Positions 16,348-26,964 of a stretch of 64,000 nucleotides of DNA are shown here, in pieces (position 1 is the stretch's first letter; each line of letters begins with the position of its first letter). Made by a program: the position numbers and the translations under genes. The stretch covers positions 2,356,001 through 2,420,000 of the forward strand of contig NZ_CP129019.1 of assembly GCF_020524355.2 (NCBI RefSeq), read 5' to 3'. The notes below the pieces were generated by a model. That model did not search any database, was not told the origin of the DNA, and saw only the letters and a program-made list of their open reading frames with translations. This stretch comes from Mesobacillus subterraneus. Lineage in GTDB: Bacteria > Bacillota > Bacilli > Bacillales > Cytobacillaceae.

Positions 16348-16578
16348 CTATTTTAAGAATGACATGACTGAATCTGGATCGAAACCTAATACCCAATTTC
16401 CGTTTACATTTGATTGCGGTACACCCATTTGGCCAGTTGCATTGACCAGTCTTTGAGCTGCAATTGGATCTTGCTGTACATTCACTTCTTTATACGCTAA
16501 ACCTTTATCATCGAGAAAGTTCTTCAGCATTGTGCAGTAAGGACAAGTGTTTGTTGTGTAAACTGTAATTTCGTTCAT
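16348..16578 (-). CDS. Glutaredoxin/NrdH-like thiol redox protein
   Basis: 76-residue thioredoxin-fold protein. The redox motif CPYC lies at residues 12-15 (TTNTCPYCTMLKNFL). The cis-proline segment is GQMGVPQSNVNG, followed by GFDPDSVMSFL. It could reduce low-molecular-weight thiol mixed disulfides or serve as an electron donor to a reductase; the sequence does not decide. GGGGG lies 7 nt upstream of ATG. It stands alone between spoVK and the STAS gene, unlike B. subtilis at this site. Confidence 0.85.
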   Translation of the reverse strand: MNEITVYTTNTCPYCTMLKNFLDDKGLAYKEVNVQQDPIAAQRLVNATGQMGVPQSNVNGNWVLGFDPDSVMSFLK

Positions 16579-16659
16579 TTTGAAACCCCCAATAATTTAT
16601 TTATACCTATAGGGGTATATTAACAAACAAAAAAAATAATGTCAACAAAGCTGCTGACA

Positions 16660-17619
16660 TTATTTCCCCTTACTTTCATCTGAAAAAACAAGATCATTGC
16701 TGCGGAGCGTCATGAGTTCATGTCGGTCGTATTGATTTTGCATTAACAAACGCATCGCCTGCGCCCGGATGGATTTCTCAATCACGTTACGGACATAGCG
16801 TCCATTTGAAAATGCAGCGGCACCAAGGGTTGATTTCACATTCACAAGGTGCTCCCGCAACTTTCGCTCAGCCTCATGACTTAGACTATATTCTCTCTCC
16901 TTCAGCATTCGCTGGCCGATTTCCATAAGCTGATCTATTGAATAATCGGGAAAATCAATGACGAGTGGAAACCTTGAATGAAGTCCTGGATTCAGAGTCA
17001 GGAAAAACTCCATTTCTCTCGAATACCCAGCAAGAATTAAAATAAATTCATGCTGTTTATCTTCCATATGTTTTACCAGAGTATCAATAGCTTCCTTGCC
17101 GAAATCCTTTTCGCCACCACGGCCGAGGGAATAGGCTTCATCTATAAACAAGATGCCTCCCATTGCTTTTTTAATCAAATCTCGCGTTTTTTGCGCGGTA
17201 TGTCCGATATATTCACCAACAAGGTCCGCTCTCTCCGCTTCGATTAAGTGTCCTTTCGAAAGGACATTCATTTTAAGGAAGAGCTTCCCGATAATCCTGG
17301 CGACCGTTGTTTTCCCCGTTCCCGGATTGCCTTTAAACATCATATGAAGAGCCTGTTTCCCAGCTTTCAGGCCCATTTCTTCCCGTTTCTTGTTCACATA
17401 GATCCAGGCATAAATCTCTTTGATCATCCTTTTCATTTCTTCCATGCCCACAAGTGCGCCGAGCTCCTCCTCGATTTCTTTTAAGGCTGCGTGCTCTTGC
17501 GGGATTGACTTTGGAACCAGCTGCGACTCAGGCAATTCCTTTGTCAACGTCTTCCTCTGCTGTGCGTTCAAAACAATGCTGATTTGACCGTTGTTTTTCT
17601 TTCGAAGCGGTTGGTCCAA
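16660..17619 (-). CDS. spoVK: Stage V sporulation protein K (AAA ATPase)
   Basis: About 319-residue CbxX/CfqX-type AAA ATPase required for spore maturation. Walker A is GNPGTGKTTVARI, Walker B is GGILFIDEAYSLG, and sensor and arginine-finger segments (LAGYSREMEFF, NPGLHSRFP) follow. The TTG at 17619 is chosen: GAGGTGAGATCT precedes it at suitable spacing and the protein then starts LDQPLRKKNNGQI, matching the B. subtilis N-terminus. The GTG at 17628 overlaps the ribosome site. Expected to be expressed in the mother cell during sporulation; no clear sigma-E promoter was identified. Confidence 0.92.
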   Translation of the reverse strand: MDQPLRKKNNGQISIVLNAQQRKTLTKELPESQLVPKSIPQEHAALKEIEEELGALVGMEEMKRMIKEIYAWIYVNKKREEMGLKAGKQALHMMFKGNPGTGKTTVARIIGKLFLKMNVLSKGHLIEAERADLVGEYIGHTAQKTRDLIKKAMGGILFIDEAYSLGRGGEKDFGKEAIDTLVKHMEDKQHEFILILAGYSREMEFFLTLNPGLHSRFPLVIDFPDYSIDQLMEIGQRMLKEREYSLSHEAERKLREHLVNVKSTLGAAAFSNGRYVRNVIEKSIRAQAMRLLMQNQYDRHELMTLRSNDLVFSDESKGK

Positions 17620-17628
17620 AGATCTCAC

Positions 17629-18009
17629 CTCTCATTCTGGAAACAGTATACACATTCTTGCTGTATTTGTGATATTTGCCTATACCATCAATCTTGGTAA
17701 AATGTGAATATTTTCATTGCATGAGGAATACTCCTGTGCGAAGGGCTCAATTTGCTCGACAAACTCAGCGGCATTCTCTCTTTTTGTCACAATATGCGCT
17801 TTCCCAAGAAATAAACCTCTATATTTATATGTATTCAAGGTGGGGGAAATTCATTTTTTAAATTAAAACAAATATCGCTTAAAAATAAAACTACAATGGT
17901 TTTGGAATTACCTTCAGTTAAAATACACTATCAAGATTGCCGTAACGGACTAAATTCCGCTTGTTTTATACTCAGAAGGATTTATTTAACATGAAATTGA
18001 CCAAGACAA
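17629..18009. other. Intergenic region between hfq and spoVK
   Basis: No supported gene. A minus-strand frame of about 55 codons (roughly 17850-17690) with some coding character (GKAHIVTKRENAAEFVEQIE) lacks a ribosome site and a good start, and could be a gene remnant. B. subtilis carries other genes between hfq and spoVK. Confidence 0.4.
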
Positions 18010-18036
18010 AAGAAAAAACCCGCATATGGCGGGTTT
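18010..18036 (-). terminator. Rho-independent terminator of hfq
   Basis: AAACCCGC (18016-18023) pairs with GCGGGTTT (18029-18036) and is followed by TTTTTTCTTTTG on the minus strand. Confidence 0.9.
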
Positions 18037-18053
18037 CCTTCGAGATTATTCAA

Positions 18054-18284
18054 TTAAGCTTGCCCCTCAAAATCGATCTGTACATTCTTTTGCGGCGCGA
18101 ATGTTGAGATCGCATGCTTATAGACAAGCTGCTGTTTTCCTTCTGATTCAAAAAGCACTGTAAAGTTATCAAATCCCTTAATCTGGCCTCTCAATTGAAA
18201 TCCGTTCAATAAGAAGACGGTCACATTGATATTGTCCTTGCGTAGCTGGTTTAAATACTGGTCCTGAATGTTCACTTGTTTCAT
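18054..18284 (-). CDS. hfq: RNA chaperone Hfq
   Basis: 76-residue Sm-like protein, the short Bacillus form. Sm1 ([26 protein letters not shown]) and Sm2 ([10 protein letters not shown]) motifs are present. It binds small and messenger RNAs, with modest phenotypes in Bacillus. GAGGAGGATCCGCC precedes the ATG. It follows miaA by 25 bp in the conserved miaA-hfq pair. Confidence 0.95.
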   Translation of the reverse strand: MKQVNIQDQYLNQLRKDNINVTVFLLNGFQLRGQIKGFDNFTVLFESEGKQQLVYKHAISTFAPQKNVQIDFEGQA

Positions 18285-18309
18285 GGCGGATCCTCCTCTT
18301 TTATCTCTA

Positions 18310-19266
18310 TTAATATGTATTCGCTTTTATCTCGAGCTTTCCTTCAATGAACTTGGAAATTTCGGCGAATTTTTTTTCAGCGTCGTTAGACTCTGACATA
18401 TCAAACCATTCCACATTCATCTTGTTTCGAAACCATGTTAGCTGCCTTTTTGCATATCGACGGGAATTTTGCTTAAGATTTTCGATCGCCTTCTCCAGGG
18501 AGATCTTACCATCAAAATAATCGTAAAGCTCTTTGTATCCAATTGCCTGTATCGACTGGCAGTCTTTTAATCCCTTTTCGTAAAAGGACTTAACCTCATC
18601 AAGAAGCCCCTGCTCCATCATTAGGTCGACACGGAAATTGATTCTGCTATATAGCATCTCTCTTTCCATCGTCAGCCCGATTAACGCAGTTTCATACAAA
18701 AGTTCCGGAGATTGGTTTTCCTGCAACTCGCCCGCAGTTTTGCCGGTGCAGTGAATGATTTCCAACGCTCTGATCACTCGGCGGACATTATTAGGATGGA
18801 TACGTGATGCACTTTCCGGATCGGCTTTTTTCAATTTTTCATGTAAATACTCCTGACCTTCAGCCTCTGCTGCTTGCTCCAAACTACATCTGAACACTGG
18901 ATCAGAGGGTGCATCTGTAAAATGATAATCAAAAATCACTGACTGGATGTATAAACCAGTACCGCCGACGATCATCGGCATTTTCCCTCGAGAACTAATT
19001 TCATCGATTTTCTTCCGAACAAGCTCCTGGAATTCAGCGGTTGAAAAGCTTTCATCCGGTTCCTTGATATCAATTAAATGGTGGGGAATCCCCTCCATCT
19101 CTTCCACGGTGATTTTTGCGGTTCCGATGTCCATCCCGTTGTAAATTTGCATGGAATCACCGCTAATAATTTCACCGTCGAATTTCTTCGCAAGCTCGAT
19201 GCTTAGCTTCGTCTTGCCAACTGCAGTCGTCCCAATTAACACAATCAATTTTTGTTTTTGTTCCAA
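18310..19266 (-). CDS. miaA: tRNA dimethylallyltransferase
   Basis: 318-residue enzyme that prenylates A37 of tRNAs reading UNN codons. The P-loop [15 protein letters not shown], the DSMQIY substrate-binding motif, [11 protein letters not shown] and the C-terminal [14 protein letters not shown] are visible. The start appears to be TTG at 19266, with no strong ribosome site and no ATG alternative. Its product is the substrate for MiaB, encoded at 38283-39824. Confidence 0.93.
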   Translation of the reverse strand: MEQKQKLIVLIGTTAVGKTKLSIELAKKFDGEIISGDSMQIYNGMDIGTAKITVEEMEGIPHHLIDIKEPDESFSTAEFQELVRKKIDEISSRGKMPMIVGGTGLYIQSVIFDYHFTDAPSDPVFRCSLEQAAEAEGQEYLHEKLKKADPESASRIHPNNVRRVIRALEIIHCTGKTAGELQENQSPELLYETALIGLTMEREMLYSRINFRVDLMMEQGLLDEVKSFYEKGLKDCQSIQAIGYKELYDYFDGKISLEKAIENLKQNSRRYAKRQLTWFRNKMNVEWFDMSESNDAEKKFAEISKFIEGKLEIKANTY

Positions 19267-19542
19267 AAAATTTCACACTGCCTTTTCATATAGGGTGTCA
19301 GCCATACCGTATCTGACATCTTCAATATATTTTACCATTAAATAGAAAGCAGTTGAACATCTATGCATTATACCCCTATTTTACAAATATTATTCTCTGA
19401 TATCATCTTCTGAAAAAATTTTCCTCAACTTTTACAGTTAGATAACGATTCAGTAACAAACAAGCTTTCACCCCCAGATTCATGATAGTTTAATAGAAGT
19501 CTATGATGGTTAATAATTTTTAGGGAACTGGGTGAAAACACT
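19267..19542 (+). promoter_or_regulatory. Divergent miaA/mreBH control region, possible sigma-I -35 motif
   Basis: The region between the divergent miaA and mreBH genes holds CACCCCCA at 19469-19476. B. subtilis mreBH is transcribed by sigma-I, whose -35 element contains ACCCCC. The matching CGAA -10 element was not found at the expected distance, so this is weak. Confidence 0.25.
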
Positions 19543-20550
19543 ATGTTATCAACTACAGAAATAGGGATTGATCTAGGTACAGCTAATACACTTGTATATA
19601 GTAAAAATAAAGGCATCGCCTTGAATGAACCTTCGGTTGTGGCGATAGATACTGAGACAAAAAATGTCCTTGCTGTCGGCAAGGAAGCTAAGGAAATGAT
19701 TGGAAAGACTCCTGGAAAAATTGTGGCGATCCGTCCATTGAAAGATGGAGTCATTGCTGATTTCGATGTGACAACTGAAATGCTGAAGCAAATCATGAAG
19801 AAAGCTTCAAAAAAGGGCGGCTTTTCACTCCGCAAACCGGATGTTGTCGTCTGCACACCTTCCGGTTCAACAAGTGTTGAACGCCGTGCGATCCAGGATG
19901 CAGTCAGAAATGCTGGCGCAAAAAAGGTTCATCTGATTGAGGAACCAGTTGCAGCTGCAATTGGTGCTGGACTGCCCGTTGATGAGCCGGTAGCAAACGT
20001 TGTTGTTGATATCGGAGGGGGCACAACTGAAGTTGCCATCATTTCATATGGCGGTGTCGTTGCTTGCCATTCTATCCGCATCGCTGGAGACAGATTGGAC
20101 GAAGACATCGTACAATACGTACGCAAAGAATATAATGTTCTCATTGGTGAAAGAACGGCTGAAAAAATCAAGATGGAAATTGGGTACGCGCTAGTTGATC
20201 ATGAAATGATGGAACTGGATATCCGTGGCCGTGACCTTGTAACAGGTCTTCCAAAGACTGTTACCCTGAATTCTTATGAAATCAGGGACACAATCAGGGA
20301 ATCTCTTCTTCATATCATGGAGGCAATCCGGGCTACTCTCGAAGACTGTCCTGCAGAACTGAGCGGCGATATCGTAGACCGCGGTGTAATCCTTTCCGGT
20401 GGCGGTGCATTGCTGAACGGGATTCAGGATTGGCTCGGCAGTGAGATGGTTGTTCCAGTACACATCGCACCGAATCCGCTGGAATCAGTTGCGATCGGAA
20501 CCGGTAAGGCACTGCAATACATCCATAAACTTCAACCAGCTGTGAGATAA
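19543..20550 (+). CDS. mreBH: Rod-shape determining protein MreBH
   Basis: 335-residue bacterial actin homologue, exactly the B. subtilis MreBH length. Phosphate-binding loops ([29 protein letters not shown]) and the adenosine motif ([11 protein letters not shown]) are conserved. MreBH guides lateral wall synthesis and localises LytE in B. subtilis. Closer to MreBH than to MreB or Mbl by the N-terminus [12 protein letters not shown] and by length. GGGTG lies 8 nt before the ATG. It is divergent from miaA and followed by a cluster of repeats. Confidence 0.9.
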   Translation: MLSTTEIGIDLGTANTLVYSKNKGIALNEPSVVAIDTETKNVLAVGKEAKEMIGKTPGKIVAIRPLKDGVIADFDVTTEMLKQIMKKASKKGGFSLRKPDVVVCTPSGSTSVERRAIQDAVRNAGAKKVHLIEEPVAAAIGAGLPVDEPVANVVVDIGGGTTEVAIISYGGVVACHSIRIAGDRLDEDIVQYVRKEYNVLIGERTAEKIKMEIGYALVDHEMMELDIRGRDLVTGLPKTVTLNSYEIRDTIRESLLHIMEAIRATLEDCPAELSGDIVDRGVILSGGGALLNGIQDWLGSEMVVPVHIAPNPLESVAIGTGKALQYIHKLQPAVR

Positions 20551-20553
20551 AAT

Positions 20554-20674
20554 AAGAAAAGCGCAAGCGCCTTGGTCAGCCCCGACAAGCGCTGGAGGGC
20601 CTGACAGTGAAGTCGTTCTTTGACTTCATTGGCAGGACCGAAGCGACTCGAGGGGCTAGGCGCTGGAGCTGGAC
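20554..20674. repeat. Palindromic repeat element, family 1, copy D (full length)
   Basis: Complete element starting AAGAAAAGCGCAAGCGCC just after the mreBH stop and ending GCGCTGGAGCTGGAC. It is nearly identical to copies A and E. Confidence 0.92.
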
Positions 20675-21040
20675 AAAGAAAAGCGCAAGCGTCTTGGTCA
20701 GCCCCGACAAGCGCTGGAGGGCCTGACAGTGAAGTCGTTCTTTGACTTCATTGGCAGGACCGAAATCGAAAAGTATAGCCGACTGCCCAGAAACGCAGAA
20801 ACTGGAGACTCCGACAAAGAAGCGCTTTTTGCTTCTGCCGGCGGAGTTGAAGTTTCGGAGTTACTAGGAGGCGACACTAGACAATTCAAAATGCGGAGGC
20901 GACTGCCCAACTCCGACAAGCGTTGGAGGGGCTGACAGTGAAGTCGCTCTTTGACTTCATTGGCAGGACCGAAACGTCTCGAGGAGTTAGGAGCCGCAGC
21001 AGGACAAGCGACTCGAGGGGCTAGGCGCTGGAGCTGGACA
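20675..21040. repeat. Palindromic repeat copy E interrupted by two family-2 elements (nested cluster)
   Basis: Copy E runs from 20675 to about 20766 (ending ACCGAA) and resumes at about 21005 (AAGCGACTCGAGGGGC) to 21040. In between lie two elements of a related second family. The first (about 20770-20882) has GACTGCCC, ACTCCGACAAAGAAGCGC and GGAGGCGACACTAGAC. The second (about 20883-21004) has TGCGGAGGCGACTGCCC, the same GTGAAGTCGCTCTTTGAC hairpin and GGAGTTAGGAGCCGCAGC. The junctions share AA, which fits a short target duplication. No coding capacity is evident. Confidence 0.8.
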
Positions 21041-21055
21041 CTAATCTAAGGCATC

Positions 21056-21093
21056 AAAAAAGAAAGATTGCCAGTTTTTATTTGGCAATCTTT
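21056..21093 (-). terminator. Bidirectional rho-independent terminator
   Basis: AAAGATTGCCA (21063-21073) pairs with TGGCAATCTTT (21083-21093). T-runs follow on both strands, so it can end both the mreBH side and the membrane-protein gene at 21147. Confidence 0.85.
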
Positions 21094-21146
21094 TTTCTGC
21101 TTCAAAATCTGACTATATAAATTGATAAAAAGTCATTTGTTAGCCT

Positions 21147-21593
21147 TTACTCTTTATACTGTTTCCTTAATCTGTTGAAGTATAGGAAAACGGGCAATGG
21201 GATGACGATAAAGCCGAGGCTTTTTATAATTTGATTGACCGCTCTGTCTTTTTGCCTATCCTTTTCTTCCTTAACATATATTTCATAATTGCTGCGAAGT
21301 TCTTCCTCGCTCATTTCTGTCTTCGAACCTTCAATTTTGCCATGGCTCACCATCTGCTTATATTCAGTAAAACTTTGATAGTAACCAGTTGGGCTAACTA
21401 GATCCGCTGTCGCCATGAAAATCGAAACCCCTCCGCCAATTACCATCATCAATGTAGCAAACAATACAAGATAAGTATATAAATGTCTGACCACTTTCTC
21501 TCCCCCTTGCTCTTTATTTTTCACTGCAAAAGCTACTATAAAAATCAGTACAACTACAGGTAGTATGAAAAATAATAATGAGAATACAAACAA
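21147..21593 (-). CDS. Small membrane protein of unknown function
   Basis: About 148 residues if started at the TTG at 21593, which has AAAGGGGG 7 nt upstream. The longer ATG at 21665 has no ribosome site. Two hydrophobic helices occupy the first half (FVFSLLFFILPVVVLIFIVAF; LYTYLVLFATLMMVIGGGVSIF). A charged stretch (about 85-125) and a third C-terminal helix (GFIVIPLPVFLYF) follow. The central pattern recalls DUF5671-like proteins, but this is not certain. No function is proposed. Confidence 0.6.
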   Translation of the reverse strand: MFVFSLLFFILPVVVLIFIVAFAVKNKEQGGEKVVRHLYTYLVLFATLMMVIGGGVSIFMATADLVSPTGYYQSFTEYKQMVSHGKIEGSKTEMSEEELRSNYEIYVKEEKDRQKDRAVNQIIKSLGFIVIPLPVFLYFNRLRKQYKE

Positions 21594-21740
21594 TATATCG
21601 CCCCCTTTGAATATTATAAGAGACAGTAACCCATTTAATGAATATATCATTTCATGTTTAATCAATTTCTTATTAGTGTAATTTTACACTATTATTATCT
21701 AAAATAGAAGAATTTTTATCCAACTGTAGTAATTTTTCAT

Positions 21741-21775
21741 AAAAAAAAACAGTGAACCCAATTGGGAACACTGTT
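21741..21775 (-). terminator. Rho-independent terminator of mutL
   Basis: AACAGTG/CACTGTT and CCCAA/TTGGG pair across 21748-21775, followed by nine T on the minus strand. Confidence 0.85.
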
Positions 21776-21805
21776 TCTTCAAGTAGAATACAGAGATAAA
21801 TTTTC

Positions 21806-21857
21806 GTCGTCCAGCTTTCAGCGCTTGTCGAAGCTGATCAAGGCGCTTGCGCTCTTC
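21806..21857 (-). repeat. Remnant of palindromic repeat family 1 (copy G, inverted, internally deleted)
   Basis: Reads GTCCAGCT, CAGCGCTTGTCG and GGCGCTTGCGCTCTTC, the reverse complement of both ends of the family-1 element without its centre. It lies just after the mutL stop codon. Confidence 0.75.
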
Positions 21858-21860
21858 TAA

Positions 21861-23792
21861 TTACATTACCCGTTTGAACATTTTCTCCATTTCATAAGTG
21901 GAGTAATGAACGATGATTGGCCTTCCATGCGGGCAGGTGAACGGATCGGATGAACGACGCAACTCATCGAGTAATGCCTGAATTTCGTCGTTCCGCAGGT
22001 GGTGATTAGCCTTTATGGATGCCTTGCAGCTCATCATGATGGCTGCTTCCTCTCGAAGTTTTTTCAGATTGACTTTCTTCATCAACAAGAGTTGTTCAAT
22101 CATGTCTTCAATCAGATCTTTTTCCTCCCCGCGAGGGAACCACTGTGGGTGTGAACGCACGATGAAGCTGTAGTAGCCAAACGGCTCAAGAAATACTCCT
22201 ACTTTCTCCAGCTCATGCTGATGTTCATTTATTTTAATGCACTCATCCGCTGAATATTCAAGAGTGATTGGCACAAGCATTTCCTGTAGCTCAGTCGCCA
22301 CCTCGCCTACTTTGTCCCTGAAGTACTCATATTTAATTCTTTCCTGGGCGGCATGCTGGTCAATTATATATAAGCCACGGTCATTCTGAGCTAGAATATA
22401 GGTCCCATGCATCTGCCCAATCGGATATAGAGGAGGGACTCGTGATTCTTGTACCTCTCCAACCTGTACTTGTGATGGAGGAGAATTCTCTGGTTCGAGA
22501 ATTTCTTCTTCATCATGAACGAGTTCCTCATCAGAGACAGGGGCTGGAGCGTCGAAGGTCGTATTTTCTTGAGCTATAAAAGCATTTCTCCAGTCTGGAG
22601 CTCCCTGCTGTGAGCTATTTGGTGACTCGACAGTTTTATAGCTCCTGCTTAGCTCGGCAGCCTTTTCCTCAACAAATGGCTTTCGGTCTATGGTCGATTG
22701 TAAACTGGAAGGTTTACCTCCTGCTTCTGGCAAATGATCCAGCTCCATGAAGGTTTGTTCTGTCTTCGGTTTTTCCTGCTTATGAGTAACCATTCCAGCA
22801 GGAATCAATTCCTTCGTTTTGAAAGCATTCTTTATGACACTCGAGACTAGCTCATTCAACTCCTGTTCCTTGCTCAAGCGAACCTCCATCTTTGAAGGGT
22901 GAACATTCACATCAATCAAGAGCGGATCCATTTCAATATTCAAAAGAACAACTGGATACCTGCCGATAGGAAGTAATGTATGGTACCCTTCCTGTATTGC
23001 TTTTACCAGAGCATAATTTTTAATAAAACGGCCATTAATCATTGTAGAAATATAGTTGCGTGATGCCCTTGTGATTTCCGGCATTGATATATAGCCGCTA
23101 ATTTTATAATCCAGTGATTCACCAGAAACAGGAATCATAGATTTAACCATATTAATACCGTATATGGCAGCGAGCACCTGTCGGACGTCCCCATTTCCTG
23201 TCGTCTTTAAAAGCTGTCGGCCATTATGGACAAGTCTGAAAGAGATATCTGGATTTGCCAGCGCCAGGCGGTTTACGACGTCTGTAATATTGCCAAGTTC
23301 GGTATGAATGGTCTTCATGTATTTAAGGCGCGCCGGAGTATTAAAAAACAGGTCTGAGATAATGATATCCGTTCCTTTACGGCTGTCTGCCTTACCAACA
23401 GACTCAACCTTTCCGCCTTCAATGACCACTTTATTGCCTTCGATTCCGGTCGATGTTTTCATTTCAAGCCTTGAAACGGAGGCTATACTCGGGAGCGCCT
23501 CTCCCCTGAACCCGAGAGTCCTGATCCGAAACAGGTCGTTTTCATTCTTGATTTTGCTCGTGGCATGACGCTGGAAGGCGACGAGAACGTCATCTTCCTC
23601 AATCCCGTCTCCATTGTCTGTGATCCTGACGCGGGCAAGCCCTGCTTCTTCAAGATCAATTTCAATTACTGTACTATTAGCATCAATTGCGTTCTCCAGC
23701 AATTCCTTAACAACAGATGCCGGCCGTTCTACTACCTCACCGGCAGCAATCTTATTTGATAACGCATCATCTAATTGAATAATTTTCGCCAT
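21861..23792 (-). CDS. mutL: DNA mismatch repair protein MutL
   Basis: 643-residue MutL with an N-terminal GHKL ATPase ([39 protein letters not shown]) and an acidic linker of about 110 residues. The C-terminal endonuclease domain has [12 protein letters not shown], the DQHA(X)2E(X)4E nicking motif, plus [12 protein letters not shown] and CPHGRP. The enzyme should therefore nick DNA itself, as in organisms lacking MutH. GGAGG precedes the ATG. It lies 41 bp downstream of mutS in the usual mutSL operon. Confidence 0.96.
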   Translation of the reverse strand: MAKIIQLDDALSNKIAAGEVVERPASVVKELLENAIDANSTVIEIDLEEAGLARVRITDNGDGIEEDDVLVAFQRHATSKIKNENDLFRIRTLGFRGEALPSIASVSRLEMKTSTGIEGNKVVIEGGKVESVGKADSRKGTDIIISDLFFNTPARLKYMKTIHTELGNITDVVNRLALANPDISFRLVHNGRQLLKTTGNGDVRQVLAAIYGINMVKSMIPVSGESLDYKISGYISMPEITRASRNYISTMINGRFIKNYALVKAIQEGYHTLLPIGRYPVVLLNIEMDPLLIDVNVHPSKMEVRLSKEQELNELVSSVIKNAFKTKELIPAGMVTHKQEKPKTEQTFMELDHLPEAGGKPSSLQSTIDRKPFVEEKAAELSRSYKTVESPNSSQQGAPDWRNAFIAQENTTFDAPAPVSDEELVHDEEEILEPENSPPSQVQVGEVQESRVPPLYPIGQMHGTYILAQNDRGLYIIDQHAAQERIKYEYFRDKVGEVATELQEMLVPITLEYSADECIKINEHQHELEKVGVFLEPFGYYSFIVRSHPQWFPRGEEKDLIEDMIEQLLLMKKVNLKKLREEAAIMMSCKASIKANHHLRNDEIQALLDELRRSSDPFTCPHGRPIIVHYSTYEMEKMFKRVM

Positions 23793-23833
23793 TTCGTCAC
23801 CTCCAGCATTTCGATCTATTATTTCAAGCTATT

Positions 23834-26494
23834 TTATTTACGCAGTCTCTTTTGAAGCTCATAAAGCATATTCAAAGCCTGCAAAGGTGTCATATCAAGG
23901 ATTTCCAGTCCGTTTAATTGTTCGAGGACCTGCTTCTCCTTTTTGCTTGCACCACTAGCTTTCTTCTGTTCAGGTTCTTCATCAAAAAATGATAATTGCG
24001 ACGCTGCTGCTGTTTCTGCGGCCTGAAGCATGCTTTGCTTGTCTTGTTCAGTTTGCAAAGTTTCCCGCACAGAATCTACGCTCTTCTTACTATTAAGCTC
24101 TAGCGAAACCTGTGTGTCTGTTTGCTCGAGCATGTGCAGGATTTCCGCAGCACGTTCTATCAGGTCTGCCGGTAATTCGGCAAGCTGGGCAACATGGATT
24201 CCGTAACTTTTATCAGCTGCACCCTCCCTGATTTTATGAAGGAAAACCACTTTTCCGTTCTGCTCAACTGCGCTGACATGGACATTCTTTAATTTTTTCA
24301 ATTCATTTTCCAGTGAAGTCATTTCATGATAGTGAGTCGAGAATAGCGTCTTTGCGCTAATTTTATCATGGATATATTCAATCATTGCCTGAGCGAGTGC
24401 CATGCCATCATAAGTGGAAGTACCCCGGCCGATTTCATCAAAAAGGATTAAGCTGTCCTTCGTAGCATTGGTAATGGCGTTCTTTGCCTCAAGCATCTCG
24501 ACCATGAAGGTACTTTGTCCTGAGACAAGATCGTCTGCTGCACCAATCCTTGTGAAAACCTGGTCAAAAATTGGCAATACTGCCTCTGCCGCCGGGACGA
24601 AACAGCCCATTTGAGCCATGATCGCTGTCAAGGCAACCTGGCGCATATATGTGCTTTTACCAGACATATTCGGTCCAGTTATCAGCAGGACTTCGCGTTC
24701 ATTGTCCATATAACAATCGTTAGGCACATATTCCTGGGCATCCATTACTTTTTCGACAACAGGATGGCGTCCATCCTTCAGGACGATTTTCCTCTCAGCT
24801 GAAAAGGCAGGTCTTACATAATGGCGCTGTTCACTTAACTCTGCAAAACCAAGGATTACATCCAGCTCACTAAGAGCCCTTGCAAGCCCCTGCAATCTAG
24901 GAATATATTCTTTAATCGTCTCGCGGATTCCGGTAAAGAGTTGATATTCAAGCTCGACGCTTTTTTCCTCAGCAGCGAGAATCAAGTCTTCCTTTTCCTT
25001 CAGCTCAGGCGTGATGAAGCGCTCTGCGTTCGAAAGCGTCTGCTTCCGTTCATACTGGCCTTCCTGCAGCAAGTGCAGGTTGGCCTTCGTTATTTCGATA
25101 TAGTAGCCAAAAATCCGATTATAGCCAACCTTCAAGGATTTTATGCCTGTTTTCTCACGTTCTTCACGCTCTAATTGAGCAATCCATGTCTTTCCGTTCC
25201 GGCTGGCATCTCGATACAGGTCAAGCTGGTGATCGTAGCCATCACGGATGATGTTCCCATCCTTCACAGAAATTGGAGGGTTATCAACGATTGCCTGTTC
25301 GAGGAGATCCGCTGCCTCCTCACAAGGATCAAGTCTGTCGGCCATCAGGGAAGCTTCCTGATGAGAAAGACTATCCAAAATATGCTTTAGCGACGGAACT
25401 TGTAATAAAGATCTCTTTAGCTGCATCAGGTCTCTTGGATTTAAATTGCCAAAAGCAACTCTTCCAGCCAAACGTTCAAGATCGTATACCTCTTTCAACT
25501 TTTCCCGCAATTCCTGGCGTTCAAAAAACTGTCCGACAAAAAGCTGCACCAGTTCCTGACGGCGGCTGATTTCAGCTTTGTTAATCAGAGGTCTGTTAAT
25601 CCATTGCTTCAGCATCCTGCCGCCCATTGCAGTCATCGTCTCATCAAGCAGCCATAGAAGCGTTCCTTTTTTCGCTGTAGATCGAATTGTCTCTGTCAAT
25701 TCGAGATTTCGCTTTGAGAAATAATCAATTTTCATATATTGCTGGACCTTGTAGACTGATACTTTTTGCAAATGGTCCAGGCTGCGCTTCTGGGTTCTGT
25801 ACAAGTAATTGAATAGTCTTGAAGCTGTGTTTCTTAATTGTTCATTTTCCAGGTCAGCAAATAGTTCCGAAAAGCTTTCATTAAATTCAGTGTTATCCTC
25901 AATTGAAAGCGCAAGAATGGAACGTTCCTTCAGTTTCTTCTGGATTTCAGGCGAAAGAGAGCTTTCGATGACAACTTCCTTTGCACCTGAAATCGATAAT
26001 TCATTAATAAGATCTTCGATACTGCCGGTAATTGTTGTGGCCCTGCTTTCCCCTGTGGATAGGTCGCTGCACGCAAACCCGAATGTGTTGACCGGGAAAA
26101 CAGAAACAGTAGCGATAAAATTATTTTCTTTATCTAAAAGCCCTCGACCTTCCATTACTGTTCCTGGAGTGATCAGCTGGACAACTTCCCGCTTAACTAC
26201 CCCTTTAGCAGTCTTCGGGTCTTCTGTTTGTTCACAAATTGCGACTTTGTAGCCTTTGGTAATCAGCTGTTCAATATAGTTAGGAGCGGAATGATAAGGA
26301 ACACCGCACATCGGAATCCGTTCCTCACCGCCGCCCTCTCTGCTTGTAAGTGTTATTTCAAGTTCCTGAGATGCCTTTAGCGCATCCTCAAAGAACATTT
26401 CATAAAAATCGCCTAAGCGGAAAAATAAAAAAGCATCCTGGTAATCCGCCTTCACTTGCAGGTATTGCTTGATCATAGGGGTATATGTAGCCAT
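23834..26494 (-). CDS. mutS: DNA mismatch repair protein MutS
   Basis: 886-residue mismatch-recognition ATPase. The phenylalanine-glutamate mismatch wedge is visible in [14 protein letters not shown] near residue 35. The Walker A motif [13 protein letters not shown] and Walker [13 protein letters not shown] mark the C-terminal ABC ATPase, and a C-terminal helix-turn-helix ends the protein. The ATG at 26494 with GGAGG 5 nt upstream is preferred over an in-frame TTG that overlaps the ribosome site. In B. subtilis cotE precedes mutS directly; here about 10 kb of other genes separates them. Confidence 0.96.
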   Translation of the reverse strand: MATYTPMIKQYLQVKADYQDAFLFFRLGDFYEMFFEDALKASQELEITLTSREGGGEERIPMCGVPYHSAPNYIEQLITKGYKVAICEQTEDPKTAKGVVKREVVQLITPGTVMEGRGLLDKENNFIATVSVFPVNTFGFACSDLSTGESRATTITGSIEDLINELSISGAKEVVIESSLSPEIQKKLKERSILALSIEDNTEFNESFSELFADLENEQLRNTASRLFNYLYRTQKRSLDHLQKVSVYKVQQYMKIDYFSKRNLELTETIRSTAKKGTLLWLLDETMTAMGGRMLKQWINRPLINKAEISRRQELVQLFVGQFFERQELREKLKEVYDLERLAGRVAFGNLNPRDLMQLKRSLLQVPSLKHILDSLSHQEASLMADRLDPCEEAADLLEQAIVDNPPISVKDGNIIRDGYDHQLDLYRDASRNGKTWIAQLEREEREKTGIKSLKVGYNRIFGYYIEITKANLHLLQEGQYERKQTLSNAERFITPELKEKEDLILAAEEKSVELEYQLFTGIRETIKEYIPRLQGLARALSELDVILGFAELSEQRHYVRPAFSAERKIVLKDGRHPVVEKVMDAQEYVPNDCYMDNEREVLLITGPNMSGKSTYMRQVALTAIMAQMGCFVPAAEAVLPIFDQVFTRIGAADDLVSGQSTFMVEMLEAKNAITNATKDSLILFDEIGRGTSTYDGMALAQAMIEYIHDKISAKTLFSTHYHEMTSLENELKKLKNVHVSAVEQNGKVVFLHKIREGAADKSYGIHVAQLAELPADLIERAAEILHMLEQTDTQVSLELNSKKSVDSVRETLQTEQDKQSMLQAAETAAASQLSFFDEEPEQKKASGASKKEKQVLEQLNGLEILDMTPLQALNMLYELQKRLRK

Positions 26495-26932
26495 ATTATC
26501 CTCCAAAAATTCACTTTGCTTTATTGTTAGGATTTGTACAGAGATTCTGCCACTCCAGTTAATTTTATCATTTTCGGGTAATGCCAGTTGACCTGCTTTT
26601 ACCCTATTTATTACATTGTTACGGTTTAGGGCAATGCAGCATGTACTTTTACTCGAATACCTTAATTCCTTCTTATTCAGTCAATCCAATCACTTTTCGA
26701 CTCTTACTCTAAATATCTATTATAACTCGACAAAATATAATTTTCGATAGAATCCCCTTAAAAAGAATTACCAGTCCGTATATGGGCTGGTAATAATCAA
26801 TTATATTTGATTCTTTCTAGTCCTATTGTGAAAAATAGTAAGCTGAAAGCAATCAGGATTACAGAAAAAGCCTCAACATCATTGTATTTCTTGGTCTTAC
26901 GAAAAAGAAATCATTCAGGATACATCGGGCAA
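26495..26932. other. Intergenic region upstream of mutS with an orphan hairpin
   Basis: No gene was found. A strong inverted repeat (ATTACCAG / CTGGTAAT with flanking GTCC/GGGC) lies at 26767-26793 and is followed on the minus strand by TCTTTTT, so it looks like a terminator without an adjacent gene. Confidence 0.5.
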
Positions 26933-26964
26933 ATAAAAAAGCAAGACATTCGTATGTCCTGCTT
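26933..26964 (-). terminator. Rho-independent terminator of the response regulator gene
   Basis: AAGCAAGACAT and ATGTCCTGCTT (26939-26964, one mismatch) form a stem followed by T-rich sequence on the minus strand; it abuts the stop codon. Confidence 0.75.

Noticed and set aside
17690..17855. Minus-strand frame of about 55 codons between hfq and spoVK
   Set aside because: Some coding character, but no ribosome site and only TTG/GTG starts; kept only as a possible gene remnant.
19469..19500. Full sigma-I promoter for mreBH
   Set aside because: Only the ACCCCC part of the -35 element is present; no CGAA -10 at proper spacing.
20698..20935. Opposed ORFs of 68-73 codons in the repeat cluster
   Set aside because: They follow from the GC-rich repeat sequence and occur on both strands; no ribosome site.
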